Origin: Kitasatospora sp. A2-31
Lineage (GTDB): Bacteria; Actinomycetota; Actinomycetes; Streptomycetales; Streptomycetaceae
Assembly: GCF_022288725.1 (NCBI RefSeq)
Contig: NZ_JAKNTA010000015.1
Coordinates: 130,380 to 194,379, forward strand
DNA: 64,000 nucleotides
Direction: 5' to 3'
The position numbers and the translations under genes were made by a program. Shown in pieces: positions 8,251 through 17,259 of the stretch; within the stretch, counting starts at the first letter, position 1; each line of letters opens with the position of its first letter. The notes beneath the pieces are model-generated. The model saw only the letters and a list, made by a program, of their open reading frames with translations, had not been told where the DNA came from and did no database searches.

Positions 8251-8757
8251 CTACGGTTCCCCGGGGAGGTAACCGAGCGTCTTCCCGTACAGAGGGGGAG
8301 AACCGAACTCCGCCGTCACGTCCGCCCAGGTACGGTCCGCAGCGACCCACCGTCGGACACGGCCAGTGAGGGCCTCGTACGCCTCCCCCGTGAGAACCCG
8401 GTCGGGCTTGAGCCAGCCACTCTGCTGCGCGGACTCCGCATACACCGAGGCGATCTCATGGCAGTCGGCCTGTGTGGGGAACAAGTCCTGGAAGGCCCCG
8501 ATGATGCCGATCGAGGTCCAGAGTCCCCGGTCTTCCCAGCCCCGTTGCAGCTGGGCCCACGCCTCGGGCCGGCGTTCCACGAACAGCAGGTGCTCAATCA
8601 GGATCCGAAGAGCCGTCTCGCCCCCGTACATCCCGGGTCGGCGAAGAGCGAGGTTGAGCTGGTCAATAAGGTGAGCGTTGATCTCTTCAGCAGCGGCAAG
8701 GAGAGCAGGAAGGGTCACCCGCACAGTCTTCCGCATGACGATCGCTGCGGACCGCAC
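8251..8757 (-). CDS. Conserved hypothetical protein
   Basis: This 168-aa soluble protein has no recognised domain. A more likely start is the internal MRKTVRVTLPALLAAAEEIN, 7 codons in. The segment LALRRPGMYGGETALRILIEH resembles a topoisomerase/GyrB-like 'RPGMYGG' turn, but there is no ATPase domain around it; such short proteins recur in actinomycetes near immunity-type genes. The neighbours are integrase debris and two SMI1/KNR4 genes. Function unknown. Confidence 0.6.
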   Translation of the reverse strand: MRSAAIVMRKTVRVTLPALLAAAEEINAHLIDQLNLALRRPGMYGGETALRILIEHLLFVERRPEAWAQLQRGWEDRGLWTSIGIIGAFQDLFPTQADCHEIASVYAESAQQSGWLKPDRVLTGEAYEALTGRVRRWVAADRTWADVTAEFGSPPLYGKTLGYLPGEP

Positions 8758-9442
8758 ACGTGGATGACGATCAAGTGGTTGAACGACAAGTCAAATGGGC
8801 TGAATCACAACCCGTCATCGTGAACAGAGCCGCAAAGTTGGGTAGTTCAGAGAACAGCAGGGGACCGTCCAACGGGCCGGCGCAGCGTTCCCGCTAGACG
8901 TGACCGGGCATCGGGCCGAGGTCGCCGTGGTCCGCCCCGTACACCCGCCCCCCTCATCAGCGCCCCGTCGTCCATGGCCCGGACGCCCCGCCCGAGCCCC
9001 GGGCGGGCGCCGCCCCGCCCAGCATTCCAGCCGCCACCGACGAGCAGTTCTCGGGTGGTCGCCGATCCTGGGGCGGACTCCAAGTCGGTCCTCGCAGCTC
9101 AGTGGCTATGACCGAGGAAGGTATGCAGTGCAACAGGTGTGGCGCAAGGGATAGCGGCTGGCTTCAGTCGTCCGTGGTCGTTGGCCGAGTCGTCGGGGCC
9201 GAACGAGGTGGGGCGGCCGGTCTGAAACTCGGGTGTCCTGGGGGTACGGCCGAGCGAGCATTTCAGGCCTGCCCGCGCGTGCCTCGCCACGTCGGACCGC
9301 GCGGATGAGCGGGCTGAGGCCGGCCGGCGCGGCCATCGCCACCAACTTCGGCCTCTCGCCTACCAGCCCGAACACCGGTGGAGTGCCCTGTCACGACCCA
9401 CTGCGATGATGACCGCCAAAGCCGACAGGAGGGGAACAGGAC
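8758..9442. other. Intergenic stretch without a convincing gene
   Basis: No frame shows sustained coding bias. A Shine-Dalgarno-like GGAGGGGAACAGG at its right end belongs to the following SMI1/KNR4 gene. Base composition is slightly lower in GC than in flanking genes, as elsewhere in this accessory region. Confidence 0.5.
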
Positions 9443-10558
9443 GTGATTGAGGTGGCCGAGCAGGTCGTCCGGCGGATCGGCACGGAGGTCGCCAGGCGGG
9501 CGCCGGAGGGCTGGACCGAGGCGATGCTGAACTGCGTTGCGGGTGTGGGTGTGAGCTCGAGGTCCGGTGGATACACCGTCGCCGGGGAACCCTGGCAGCC
9601 GTTCGTCCGCTACGACTTCTACCCCGAGCTGTTGAACCTGGCGGAGGCCATTCGCGCCAGCCGGGGCTGGGAGCACGCCGGCATGGAAGTTCGGTGGCGG
9701 CCAACGGGAGAGTTCGACCTCGTCGCATTCCCGGATGCGGTCACCAACGCCCACGGGTACGGCGCAGGCTTCCAGGTCGTGCTCGACCACGACTACCGGC
9801 TGCCCCAACCGGGCTTCCGACAGGAGCCGGGAACGGCCGGCCCGGCTGGCGATCCGTACCTGGCGGTGGCGCGGTTCCACGCGTACATGGAGCGCCGCGC
9901 GTCGATCCTGGGGCAGCCCGAGCAACTGCCGCCACCCGCATCGGCCACCGCACTCGACGAAGCCGAACGCCGCCTCGTCACCCCGCTGCCCGCCGACCTT
10001 CGGGCGCTGTACCTGATCGCCGACGGCGACGGCAACGGCTACGAGAACCTCCACCTGTTCGGCAACAACCTCTGGCTGTCGCTGGAAGGCCTCGTCGCAT
10101 CCCAGGCCGAATGGAGTGAACCACTCTGGTTCGGGTGGGACTTGGAGTGGGACGCGGTCGTCTTCGATGCCGACCCCGCCGACACCGTCCGTCGCTGTGG
10201 CGGGCACCCGGGCTGGCTGCCCTTCGCCTCCGGCCAGGACGGTAACTTCCTGGCCGTGGACACCGCCCCCGCCTGCAAGGGCCGACCTGGTCAAGTCATC
10301 CAGATGGGCCGCGACTATGACCACAGCCCGGAGTACGTCGCGGACTCGGTGACCTCACTGCTCGGCCACTACCTGGACCTGCTGGAAGAAGGCGCCTACG
10401 AGGTGCGGGACGGCTCCCTCCTCTTCCCGGAGCCCGAGGTCGACTTCGACTGCAACGGGGGTACCGCCCAACCTCGCTGCCGCGCGTCTGGCGGGTGCCG
10501 ATGTCAGTTTCGACGACGCGCTGGCCTGGTCGGCCCGACTCGGCCGTGGCAGCGGTGA
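9443..10558 (+). CDS. SMI1/KNR4 (SUKH) family protein
   Basis: The 371-aa protein (GTG start with a strong GGAGGGG site) carries an N-terminal half with DFYPELLNLAEAIRASRGWE. A SUKH-1 domain follows from about residue 165: ATALDEAERRLVTPLPADLR, LYLIADGDGNG and GYENLHLFG, ending near residue 320. SUKH proteins are often immunity proteins against contact-dependent or polymorphic toxins. The last 50 residues are basic and low in complexity, while another frame there reads VPPNLAAARLAGADVSFDDA. The natural C-terminus may therefore have been lost to a frameshift. Confidence 0.75.
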   Translation: MIEVAEQVVRRIGTEVARRAPEGWTEAMLNCVAGVGVSSRSGGYTVAGEPWQPFVRYDFYPELLNLAEAIRASRGWEHAGMEVRWRPTGEFDLVAFPDAVTNAHGYGAGFQVVLDHDYRLPQPGFRQEPGTAGPAGDPYLAVARFHAYMERRASILGQPEQLPPPASATALDEAERRLVTPLPADLRALYLIADGDGNGYENLHLFGNNLWLSLEGLVASQAEWSEPLWFGWDLEWDAVVFDADPADTVRRCGGHPGWLPFASGQDGNFLAVDTAPACKGRPGQVIQMGRDYDHSPEYVADSVTSLLGHYLDLLEEGAYEVRDGSLLFPEPEVDFDCNGGTAQPRCRASGGCRCQFRRRAGLVGPTRPWQR

Positions 10559-10889
10559 CGCCTTCCGTATGTCCGGCACCCTCGGCCTGAGTGGCAGTTG
10601 AGTCCATCCACGCAATCACCCAAGTCGCATCGGGGTGAGCTCGACCTCCTGGGCGCCGGCCTCGACGCGGGCCCGGGCCAGCAGCCCGGTGACGAGCAGG
10701 CCCAGGAGGTCAACGAGGCGGAGCGCTTCGTTGACGGCTGCGGGCGCGCGGGTGGGCGAGGCAGCGCCGCTTTCGACCACCAGGCGCAGGGTGGCCAGCG
10801 CGGTGCGCAGTTCGTGGGCGGCCTCGGGGTTCTCCTGGCCAGCTGACCACAGCCACCCATAGGGTGACGGGGACGAGAGAAGATGCACC

Positions 10890-11477
10890 ATGGATCCCCG
10901 CATACCCCGCCTGCGTCGCAAGCTGGCCGCGATCCCGTTCCAGCCACTGCGCAGCCATTCCTTCGGAGAAGAGCAACACCAGTTCCGCCTCGGTCCGAAG
11001 CTGGCAGAAGCACGCGTCGCCGCGTTCGAGGCCGAGCACGACATCGCCCTGCCCGACGCCTACCGGCAGTTCCTCACGCACATCGGCGGCTCAGGCACGG
11101 CGCCGTTATATGGCCTCATGCCGCTGGAGCGGTGTTCCCTGCTGGTCATGAACCCGCGTGAGGAACGGGGGGCACCCCGCGGATTCGACGACGCAGAGTC
11201 CGGGCGTCACGAACGCGACCTCTTCCTCCACGTCATCGAAATGGGCTGCACCGACGTATGCGTCATCGCGGTGACCGGTCCCCTCACCGGCCGCGTCCTC
11301 ATCGGCAACAGCGACGGGTTCTGGGGCCCCCACGTCTCCTCCGCCACCGACTTCCTCGACTGGTACGAACGCTGGCTCAACCACATGAGCGCCGGACGCG
11401 ACAACCGGGCCCTCGAACTTACCTCACCCCAACTTCGCGCCCATCCAAACCGCCATCGCATGGCCCCGAAGATATGA
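10890..11477 (+). CDS. SMI1/KNR4 (SUKH) family immunity-type protein
   Basis: The 195-aa protein is essentially one SUKH-1 domain: FGPKL/AEARVAAFEAEHDIALPD, AYRQFLTHIGGSGTAP, LYGLMPLERC, and the C-terminal RVLIGNSDGFWGPHVSSATD with FLDWYERWL. These are the standard landmarks of the fold. It is the second SUKH gene within 1.5 kb, on the same strand. A partner toxin is not adjacent; the nearest toxin debris is at 13.5 kb. It is closed by a 15-bp-stem terminator. Confidence 0.85.
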   Translation: MDPRIPRLRRKLAAIPFQPLRSHSFGEEQHQFRLGPKLAEARVAAFEAEHDIALPDAYRQFLTHIGGSGTAPLYGLMPLERCSLLVMNPREERGAPRGFDDAESGRHERDLFLHVIEMGCTDVCVIAVTGPLTGRVLIGNSDGFWGPHVSSATDFLDWYERWLNHMSAGRDNRALELTSPQLRAHPNRHRMAPKI

Positions 11478-11594
11478 CTCTCCGTAACCACTTCACGGAC
11501 AGTGAGCCAGAACCCGAGAACCGACAGCACTTGTACACGACTTTGGGCGGCACTCGAAGCTGTGGAGAAACCGTACAGTTCATGTCGTTGGGCA

Positions 11595-11629
11595 CCGCGG
11601 GCCCCTGCCGGGTTGGCAGGGGCCCGCGG
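11595..11629. terminator. Strong hairpin between convergent SUKH and hydrolase genes
   Basis: Perfect 15-base arms (CCGCGGGCCCCTGCC and its complement) enclose a 5-base GGGTT loop. It sits between two convergent genes and can serve both. Confidence 0.7.
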
Positions 11630-11720
11630 CAAACAGCAGAAGAACGCCAGGACCTGCCCTCGACGAACAGCATCCTGGCCAGCTCGGCTTATCGTCTGCC
11701 GGTGGCCCGGCGGCCCGGCC

Positions 11721-12458
11721 TCACTTCAGGTGCCGGACGAAGAACCGGGCCCCGGCGTCGAGTTCGTACTGCGGGACGCCGGTGTGCCCGCCCATGTTGG
11801 CGTGCAGGGTCTTCTCCTTGGATCCGAAGGCGTCGAACAGGTTCAGAGCCGCCTGTCGGTCGTTCCCTTCGTCATCCCACTGCAGCAGGATCTGCAGCGG
11901 AACGGTGACCTCGCGGGCCTCCTCGAACATGGCGGCGGGCACGAGGCTCCCGGCGAAGAGACCGGCGGCCGAGATGCGCGGCTCGACCGCGGCCAGCCGG
12001 ACGCCGATGGAAATGATGCCCCCCTCATACCCGACCGGGCCGCCGATCTCGGGCAGCGCAAGAAGGGCGTCCAGGGTGGCCTGCCATTCCGGGACTGCCT
12101 CCTCGACCAACGGGAGGATGAGGGCGTCGACGATTTCGCCGCTGACCGGCTCACCGGCCCCGATCACCCGGCGCAGGTCGGCGCGGGCCTGGTCGAGGGC
12201 GGCCAGACGGGGCCGGTCACCGCTGCCGGGGAGCTCGATGGTGGCCACGGCGAAGCCGTACTCCGCCGCGTAGTAGCGGGCCCGCGCCGCGAGCCGGGGG
12301 TACGTCTTGCCCAGTCCGAGCGGCGGCGGGCTGATCAGGATCAGCGGCGCCGGTGCGGACGCGGACTCGGGCGTCCACAGGAAGCCGGGGATCTCGCCGA
12401 GGGTGAATTCGCGCTCGAGGACACCGTCGTCGAAACGCTGCTCAGAAGTGAAGTGCAC
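11721..12458 (-). CDS. Alpha/beta hydrolase (dienelactone-hydrolase-like)
   Basis: The 245-aa protein has an alpha/beta-hydrolase core: an early strand PLILISPPPLGLGKTYP, a central nucleophile-region turn GYEGGIISIG, LQILLQWDDEGND in the acid position and a late histidine in HANMGGHTGVPQYE. The nucleophile elbow is unusual (no clear GxSxG), so activity is uncertain. The GTG start is preceded by GAAAGG. Similar Streptomyces proteins are annotated as dienelactone hydrolase-related; substrate unknown. Confidence 0.7.
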   Translation of the reverse strand: MHFTSEQRFDDGVLEREFTLGEIPGFLWTPESASAPAPLILISPPPLGLGKTYPRLAARARYYAAEYGFAVATIELPGSGDRPRLAALDQARADLRRVIGAGEPVSGEIVDALILPLVEEAVPEWQATLDALLALPEIGGPVGYEGGIISIGVRLAAVEPRISAAGLFAGSLVPAAMFEEAREVTVPLQILLQWDDEGNDRQAALNLFDAFGSKEKTLHANMGGHTGVPQYELDAGARFFVRHLK

Positions 12459-13102
12459 GGTCGTGCCTTTCGGCAGTGCTGTGGAACGGCGCTCCCGGAC
12501 GACCTATCGCCCGACCGTGACCCCGGAGGGGAGCACCCATGTCGATACTGCGTTCACGGGTACCACCTCCTCGTTCTCTCGCACGGCCTCGGGAAACGTA
12601 GCAGTCATCTTCGTGGTCCGCCAAACGGTTGCCGCCACAGCGCGGACCAGGAGATGACGTATCAGCTGACGAAGCAGGCCGTTTCGGTGGACGACCCGGG
12701 GCTGGCCTCGCTGGCTGCCGCGGGCGGTGCTGGGGCCGTAGCCCTGTATTGGGACGTGAGAGGTGCCTTGCCGGGCCCTGCCTGACGACGACGCAGCCGT
12801 CCGCGGACCTGGCAGCGGGAGTTCCTCCAGCTCCAGCCCCTGCTGTCGTCGTTGAGCACTGGCAGTATCCCTGAAGAGATCCGTTCCTATGGCCCTGCCT
12901 GGATCATGTCGTCCGCAGCAGTTGTCTGCGGCGCAGTCGCTGGAGCTGCCGTCTGAGGTGGGACAGGGGTGGGCTGCGATCATGGTGCTTAGCGTCGATC
13001 GTCGTTCCGGTATTCCACGCGGCCGAAGGTGCATCGATAATTCATCAGAGGAGACCGAAACGGCCAGCCGGAAGAACCGGCGGGCCGTCACAAACCTCAG
13101 AC
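12459..13102. other. Intergenic stretch without a firm gene
   Basis: There is only a 43-codon ORF at 12655-12785 (plus strand), without a usable ribosome binding site spacing. I see no domain, repeat or RNA element here. Confidence 0.4.
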
Positions 13103-13534
13103 CTAATCTTGTGGCTGCCATTCGACGCAACTGGGACGCCGACCGCCAGAAAGCAGAAACTCCTTCACTGCTTGACGAACGAGTGGGATAGGAACTTCCG
13201 AGTGATCAAAGAATTCCGTCATATGCCACATGAAATGGTAAGTGGGCTTCACTCGTGTCTCCGGCGACCCGACCGATGAGACGTTTCCATCCTCATCCAT
13301 GTAGGACACGATTCCCAGATTGAGACTCTTCTTTACGCCAACCAGGAGTTGGTGTCCTGGATATCCGGAAGGCGACGGGCCCCGGTCAAGCGAGTAGGCC
13401 TCGGCCAGTGTGGAGAACGTGTCCTCCCCGGCCAGGAGGTCGTCGATGAGCTCATCGACTCCCTCGACAGTGGTGATAATGGCCGGGCTCTTACCGTGAC
13501 CTTCTTTGTATCGGGCCTCAATACCCTTGATCAT
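13103..13534 (-). CDS. Imm1-family immunity protein
   Basis: The 143-aa protein (ATG at 13534; a GTG two codons upstream is an alternative) shows the Imm1 layout: a long C-terminal half with HQLLVGVKKSLNLGIVSYMD, TYHFMWHMTEFFDHSEVPIP and VRQAVKEFLLSGGRRP, ending VEWQ. Imm1 proteins neutralise nuclease or deaminase tips of polymorphic toxins. It begins 12 bases after the stop of the toxin remnant, the usual toxin-immunity arrangement. Its reading frame is intact although the toxin is not. Confidence 0.8.
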   Translation of the reverse strand: MIKGIEARYKEGHGKSPAIITTVEGVDELIDDLLAGEDTFSTLAEAYSLDRGPSPSGYPGHQLLVGVKKSLNLGIVSYMDEDGNVSSVGSPETRVKPTYHFMWHMTEFFDHSEVPIPLVRQAVKEFLLSGGRRPSCVEWQPQD

Positions 13535-13545
13535 TTCCACTTGGC

Positions 13546-13990
13546 CTAATCCCTCCCGTGCGAGTTCTTGGTCCACTCGCCAGGTTTCTTTGGATCCGGG
13601 TAATGTACCACGAGCGTCTTGTCGCCCAGTAGGGTGTCGAGGGCCGACCAGTTCACGGCCTGTTGCGTTGTCCACGCCGCTGAGCACGCTGTAGCCATCC
13701 CGGGACCCCTTGTTTCCTCTGGCGAATCCGGTTGTCCATCCGCCGGCCCATTGGGGGAGCTTGGACTTAGCGGCTTCAACGAGCGGGTCGAAGCAGGTGA
13801 AGTTGTGGACGAGGACCGGTATGTCGCCGGCCGAGACGTAGTAGGTGTGAAAGCTGGATGTACCGGCTCGGGCAGGTCCCGCATCGTGAAGTGGGTTGAC
13901 CAGGCTCCAAGTCGCAGCACCTGCGGACCGTACGTCCCCATCGACGACAACAGCACGACGCGCGAGGATCAGAGCCATCGGGGAGGGACG
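13546..13990 (-). pseudogene. C-terminal remnant of a Hint-type polymorphic toxin
   Basis: One frame contains SSFHTYYVSAGDIPVLVHN, the end of a pretoxin Hint (intein-like self-processing) domain. It is followed by a candidate toxin tip: DPLVEAAKSKLPQWAGGW and DGYSVLSGVDNATG. The other frame supplies the natural end, TLLGDKTLVVHYPDPKKPGE through NSHGRD and a stop just before Imm1. At least one frameshift and the loss of everything upstream of Hint make it inactive. I do not recognise the toxin fold. Confidence 0.6.
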
Positions 13991-14013
13991 ATGACCCGCA
14001 GGCGGCCCGCGGC

Positions 14014-15066
14014 TCAGGCCAGGGTGACGTTCATACCTCTTTCGGCCAGGACATCGAGGACTTCCGTAAAGAGGTCGTAGGACTGGCCGTCCGGCGTCAG
14101 TACCCGGGAGAGGTGTTCCCTTGCGGTCGCGGCGTCCCACCACAGCAGGCTTGCAGGGGCGGTGTATCCGAAGGTGCCGCGCAGGCAGTCGACGAGGGCG
14201 TCCAAGCAGCCGCCGAAGTAGCCGCCCGGCCCGTTCACCGCCTCGCCGAGGGCCAGGTAGAGGCCGGGTTCGTCGGTGATGTGCCGGCCGTCGAGTTCGT
14301 AGGCGTGACCAGCTGGCCGATCGCGGAGGGTTCGCCAGCAGGCCCGTTCACGGACGAGGTCGAGCCAGGCCCCGCGGCGCCGGGTGTCGAGGTCGACCCA
14401 GGCACCCAGGGTGTCCGGCGGCCGGGCGAACCACCGTTCCCAGATGGGCCGGGCGTATTCGGGAACGGGCGAAAAGAGTCCCCCGTCGAGCTCCAGGTCG
14501 ATCAGATCCATCCCGAGGGAGGATGGGCGCCAGCCCCTGATTCTGGTCCACAGCAGTCGATCGGTGAGCGGCTCGCCCCGGTCGTCCCTTATCTCCAAGG
14601 CTGCCTGCTCCAGGTCCAGCGCCTGCCGGGTGCCCTTCCTCAACGCCGCCTGAAGTTGTTCCCCCGGGGCGAGCCCCCGAAGGACGAGCGGGGGCGCCGA
14701 CCGTTTCGCTGGCAGGACGCGGGTGAATTCCCGACAGGAGCCCAGCCATCGGTGCCCGTCGTGCACTCGTACCGGGCCCCGGTATCCCTCGGGTGGTCCT
14801 TCGTAGTCGTCCAGGCCAGTGAGCACGAGACTGTCCGTCCCGGGCTGCTGCCCCAGGCTCTCCGTGTCCTCCAACAGCCAGGAATCAAGCGCCTTGTCTT
14901 CCGGCACCAACCACACCCGGCTGCCGACCCAACTGCGTACCTCCGTTTGGGGAACCCAGCCGAACAGCTCGTAGGTCCCGCGCTGGGATTCCCCGAACAG
15001 CCCTTCCGCCTCGGCGCAGACGCCCCAGGCACGGCCGTGCTCCGTCTCGACCAGCGTGTACCGCAT
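14014..15066 (-). CDS. Barstar-family protein with long N-terminal extension
   Basis: The last ~100 residues follow barstar: AYELDGRHITDEPGLYLALG, AVNGPGGYFGGCLDALVDCL, LWWDAATAREHL and FTEVLDVLAERGMNVTLA. Barstar folds inhibit barnase-type RNases. The preceding ~240 residues, with a repeated SUKH-like style (GTYELFGWVPQ, YRGPVRVHDG), are not part of classical barstar and I cannot assign them. Start codon uncertain: in-frame ATGs also occur at 15108 and 15138, close to the transposase remnant. It lies just upstream of the Imm1/toxin remnant on the same strand, in a cluster of immunity genes. Confidence 0.7.
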   Translation of the reverse strand: MRYTLVETEHGRAWGVCAEAEGLFGESQRGTYELFGWVPQTEVRSWVGSRVWLVPEDKALDSWLLEDTESLGQQPGTDSLVLTGLDDYEGPPEGYRGPVRVHDGHRWLGSCREFTRVLPAKRSAPPLVLRGLAPGEQLQAALRKGTRQALDLEQAALEIRDDRGEPLTDRLLWTRIRGWRPSSLGMDLIDLELDGGLFSPVPEYARPIWERWFARPPDTLGAWVDLDTRRRGAWLDLVRERACWRTLRDRPAGHAYELDGRHITDEPGLYLALGEAVNGPGGYFGGCLDALVDCLRGTFGYTAPASLLWWDAATAREHLSRVLTPDGQSYDLFTEVLDVLAERGMNVTLA

Positions 15067-15149
15067 CCGCGCGCGATGGCTTCCGTCCTCATGCACGACC
15101 GGAATCATGCCGTGACCAGGACCCCGCGGCGAAGCCATTTCCCCTGTAG

Positions 15150-15572
15150 ATGGTCACGGCGCCTCGGAGCATCGCGGTCATTGACCACCCGTACACAAGC
15201 GATCCCCCGCGGAAACGCGTCCAGGCCCTCGACCAGGTCCCACAGCCGCCCGTACAGATCACGGTGATCTGGGCGGATTCCGCCTACGCGGGCGAACTCG
15301 TCGATTGGGCGATGCGGGAGCTTGGCAACACTCTCAAGATCGTCCGGCGGCCGCCGGACGGTCAGGGCTTCATCGTGCTGCCCCGCCGCTGGGTGGTGGA
15401 ACGCAGTCTGGCGTAGTTTATGCGAGCGCGCTGTAACTGCCGTGATTACGAACGCCTGCCTGCCTACGCCGAGGCCCACCTCCTCTGGAGCGCCATCACT
15501 CTCATGACCCGCCGGCTCGCCCGCAGTCGCGCCGCGGGAACGGAAACCGGTCCGGTCGCGCTTGCCGCGTGA
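15150..15572 (+). pseudogene. IS5/IS4-type transposase C-terminal remnant
   Basis: The frame encodes ITVIWADSAYAGELVDWAMR, FIVLPRRWVVERSLA, an in-frame TAG, then RNCRDYERLPAYAEAHLLW-like sequence (here CNCRDYERLPAYAEAHLLW) and ITLMTRRLARS. These are the second Asp and Glu regions of a DDE transposase. The N-terminal two thirds are missing, so it is dead. Confidence 0.7.
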
Positions 15573-15647
15573 CCTGCCGTTTCCCCATCCCATCGCGAGG
15601 CCGCAGTGTGGATGGGGAAACGGGCGTGCAGACGGACGGGGCTCTGC

Positions 15648-16964
15648 TCAGGGGGTCAGCCGGTTGGGGCCGCGGAAGAGGAACACCGCCTCCCGGATCG
15701 AGTCCAGGCCGAGCATCACCATCAGGAGCCGGCTCAGGCCCGCGCCGAAGCCGCCGTGGGGCGGGCATCCGAAGCGGAAGACGTTCAGGTAGTCCTGCAT
15801 CGACCCGGTGTCCACGCCCTTCTCCTCGGTCTGCTTGAGCAGGACGTCCGAGCGGTGTTCGCGCTGAGCGCCGGTGGTGACTTCCAGTCCCTTCCAGAGC
15901 AGGTCGAAGCTGAGCGTGAGGTCGGGCCGGTCGGCCGGGCGCATGTGGTAGAAGGGCCGAACGCTTGCCGGATAGTGGGTGACGAACAGGAACTCATGGC
16001 CGAAGCGCTCCCGCGCCCAGGCGGCGATGCGGCGTTCGCCGTCCGGGTCCAGGTCCTCCTTCACTCCTTCCGGGTCCCACCCCCCTGCTCGCAGGACCTT
16101 CTGCGCCCGCGCCATGGTGATGCGGGGGAACGGCACCTGTGGCACCACCACCTCGACGCCGAACACCGCACGGATGCTCTCGCCGTGCGCCTCGGCGACT
16201 CTGGCGACGGCATGGGCGAGCATCCGCTCCTCGAAGGCCATCACCTCCTCGACGTCGTCGATCCACGACAGTTCCACGTCCACGCCGGTGAACTCCGTGG
16301 CATGGCGGGAGGTGAAGGACGGCTCAGCCCGGAAGACCGGCCCGATCTCGAACACACGGTCAATGCCGGCGGCCACGGCCATCTGCTTGTAGAACTGCGG
16401 CGACTGGGCGAGGTAGGCGGAGCGGTCGAAGTACCCGAGCCTGAACACCTCCGCACCGGACTCGGACGCGCTGCCCATCAGTTTGGGGGTGTGCAGCTCG
16501 GTGCAGCCTTGCCGGGCGGCGTACTCGCGCAGCCCCTGCTCGAATGTGGTCTGCACGGCGAACAGAAGGCCGGCCTGCGGACGCCTGCGAATGTCGAGGA
16601 ACCGCCAGTCGAGCCGGTGCTCCGGGCCCGACCGGTCGTCGATCGGCAGCGGCGTCTCCGCGCGGTTCAGTACCTCGATGTTCTCCGGCACGATCTCCAG
16701 GCCGCCCAGCTTTACCTGGGGCGCCTCTACCACGCGCCCCGAGATCCGTACGGCGGACTCGGGGGTGAGTGAGTCGAGGAGGGCGTCGAGAGGGCCGCCG
16801 TCGCGGCGGTGGGTCACCTGTGTCATACCGGAGTGGTCCCGCAGGACGAGGAACTGCATCGTCCGCTGGAGGCGGAGCGCGTGCACCCAGCCCGAGACGG
16901 AGACGGTCCGGCCGAGGTGACCCGGTAAGGCGGAGGTGAGGACGCGGGTTGTGGTGTGGATCAT
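15648..16964 (-). CDS. aspS2: Archaeal/eukaryotic-type aspartyl-tRNA synthetase (AspS2)
   Basis: The 438-aa enzyme charges tRNA with aspartate. An OB-fold anticodon-binding domain (residues ~18-105, HLGRTVSVSGWVHALRLQ) is followed by a class II catalytic domain. Motif 2 is VFRAEPSFTSRHATEF and motif 3 is GFGAGLSRLLMVML. It lacks the ~150-residue GAD insertion of ordinary bacterial AspRS, so it is the short archaeal type. Actinomycetes normally have a bacterial AspRS elsewhere, so this is probably a second copy, perhaps acting on tRNA-Asn as well or giving inhibitor resistance (inference). A T-box leader precedes it; GGAGAG lies 7 bases before the ATG. Confidence 0.9.
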   Translation of the reverse strand: MIHTTTRVLTSALPGHLGRTVSVSGWVHALRLQRTMQFLVLRDHSGMTQVTHRRDGGPLDALLDSLTPESAVRISGRVVEAPQVKLGGLEIVPENIEVLNRAETPLPIDDRSGPEHRLDWRFLDIRRRPQAGLLFAVQTTFEQGLREYAARQGCTELHTPKLMGSASESGAEVFRLGYFDRSAYLAQSPQFYKQMAVAAGIDRVFEIGPVFRAEPSFTSRHATEFTGVDVELSWIDDVEEVMAFEERMLAHAVARVAEAHGESIRAVFGVEVVVPQVPFPRITMARAQKVLRAGGWDPEGVKEDLDPDGERRIAAWARERFGHEFLFVTHYPASVRPFYHMRPADRPDLTLSFDLLWKGLEVTTGAQREHRSDVLLKQTEEKGVDTGSMQDYLNVFRFGCPPHGGFGAGLSRLLMVMLGLDSIREAVFLFRGPNRLTP

Positions 16965-16984
16965 CGCAGCTCTCCAAAGCTGTC

Positions 16985-17224
16985 GTCATGATCCCTTGGG
17001 AGTGCGGGCGAGAAGGGAACTCGCGGTGCCACCGCACTTTCACCGCCTGAAGGCGGTCTCGTTCAGCCCTGTGACGGGGGCGAACCGGCGGGGCATCGGA
17101 CCCGAAGGCCGTTCCTCCCCGCACTCGGGAGGGTCTTCACCTCGGGCACGAGTCCGCCTTCCCAGCTTCCGGCGGCTCTCTCTGCTCGCGTGGTCCTCGG
17201 CTACTCGTCTCCGTCAACGCGTTG
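16985..17224 (-). promoter_or_regulatory. T-box leader (tRNA-sensing riboswitch) of aspS2, specifier GAC
   Basis: On the transcribed strand the leader contains the T-box core GGTGGCACCGCG (17022-17033). It lies inside an outer pairing AGTGCGG/CCGCACT, with a GCGAG-TTCCCTT-CTCGC hairpin next to it. Further 5', GGAG and CTCC form the base of Stem I. The loop-E signature is present, AGTAG on the 5' side and GAA on the 3' side, and the triplet right after GAA is GAC (17133-17135), an Asp codon. This matches a tRNA-Asp-responsive T-box. A CCCTT/AAGGG pairing close to the start suggests control of translation (inference). Confidence 0.8.
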
Positions 17225-17230
17225 CCGACG

Positions 17231-17259
17231 AGGATAGAGACTCCGATCTGCCCACGCAA
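17231..17259 (-). promoter_or_regulatory. Sigma-70-like promoter of the aspS2 T-box transcript
   Basis: Read on the minus strand: TTGCGT, 17-bp spacer, TATCCT. This would start RNA near 17224, just ahead of Stem I. Confidence 0.5.

Noticed and set aside
8758..9442. Possible Cys-rich mini-protein starting MTEEGMQCNRCG near 9108
   Set aside because: The frame loses coding character after 15 residues and no second Cys pair follows.
10616..10845. Minus-strand segment reading AAHELRTALATLRLVVESG, like a histidine-kinase H-box
   Set aside because: It is only ~75 codons with no ATPase domain, start or partner. A decayed kinase scrap is possible but cannot be supported.
12655..12785. 43-codon plus-strand ORF starting MTYQLTKQAVSV
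   Set aside because: AGGAG directly abuts the ATG, leaving no spacing; no homologous family recognised.
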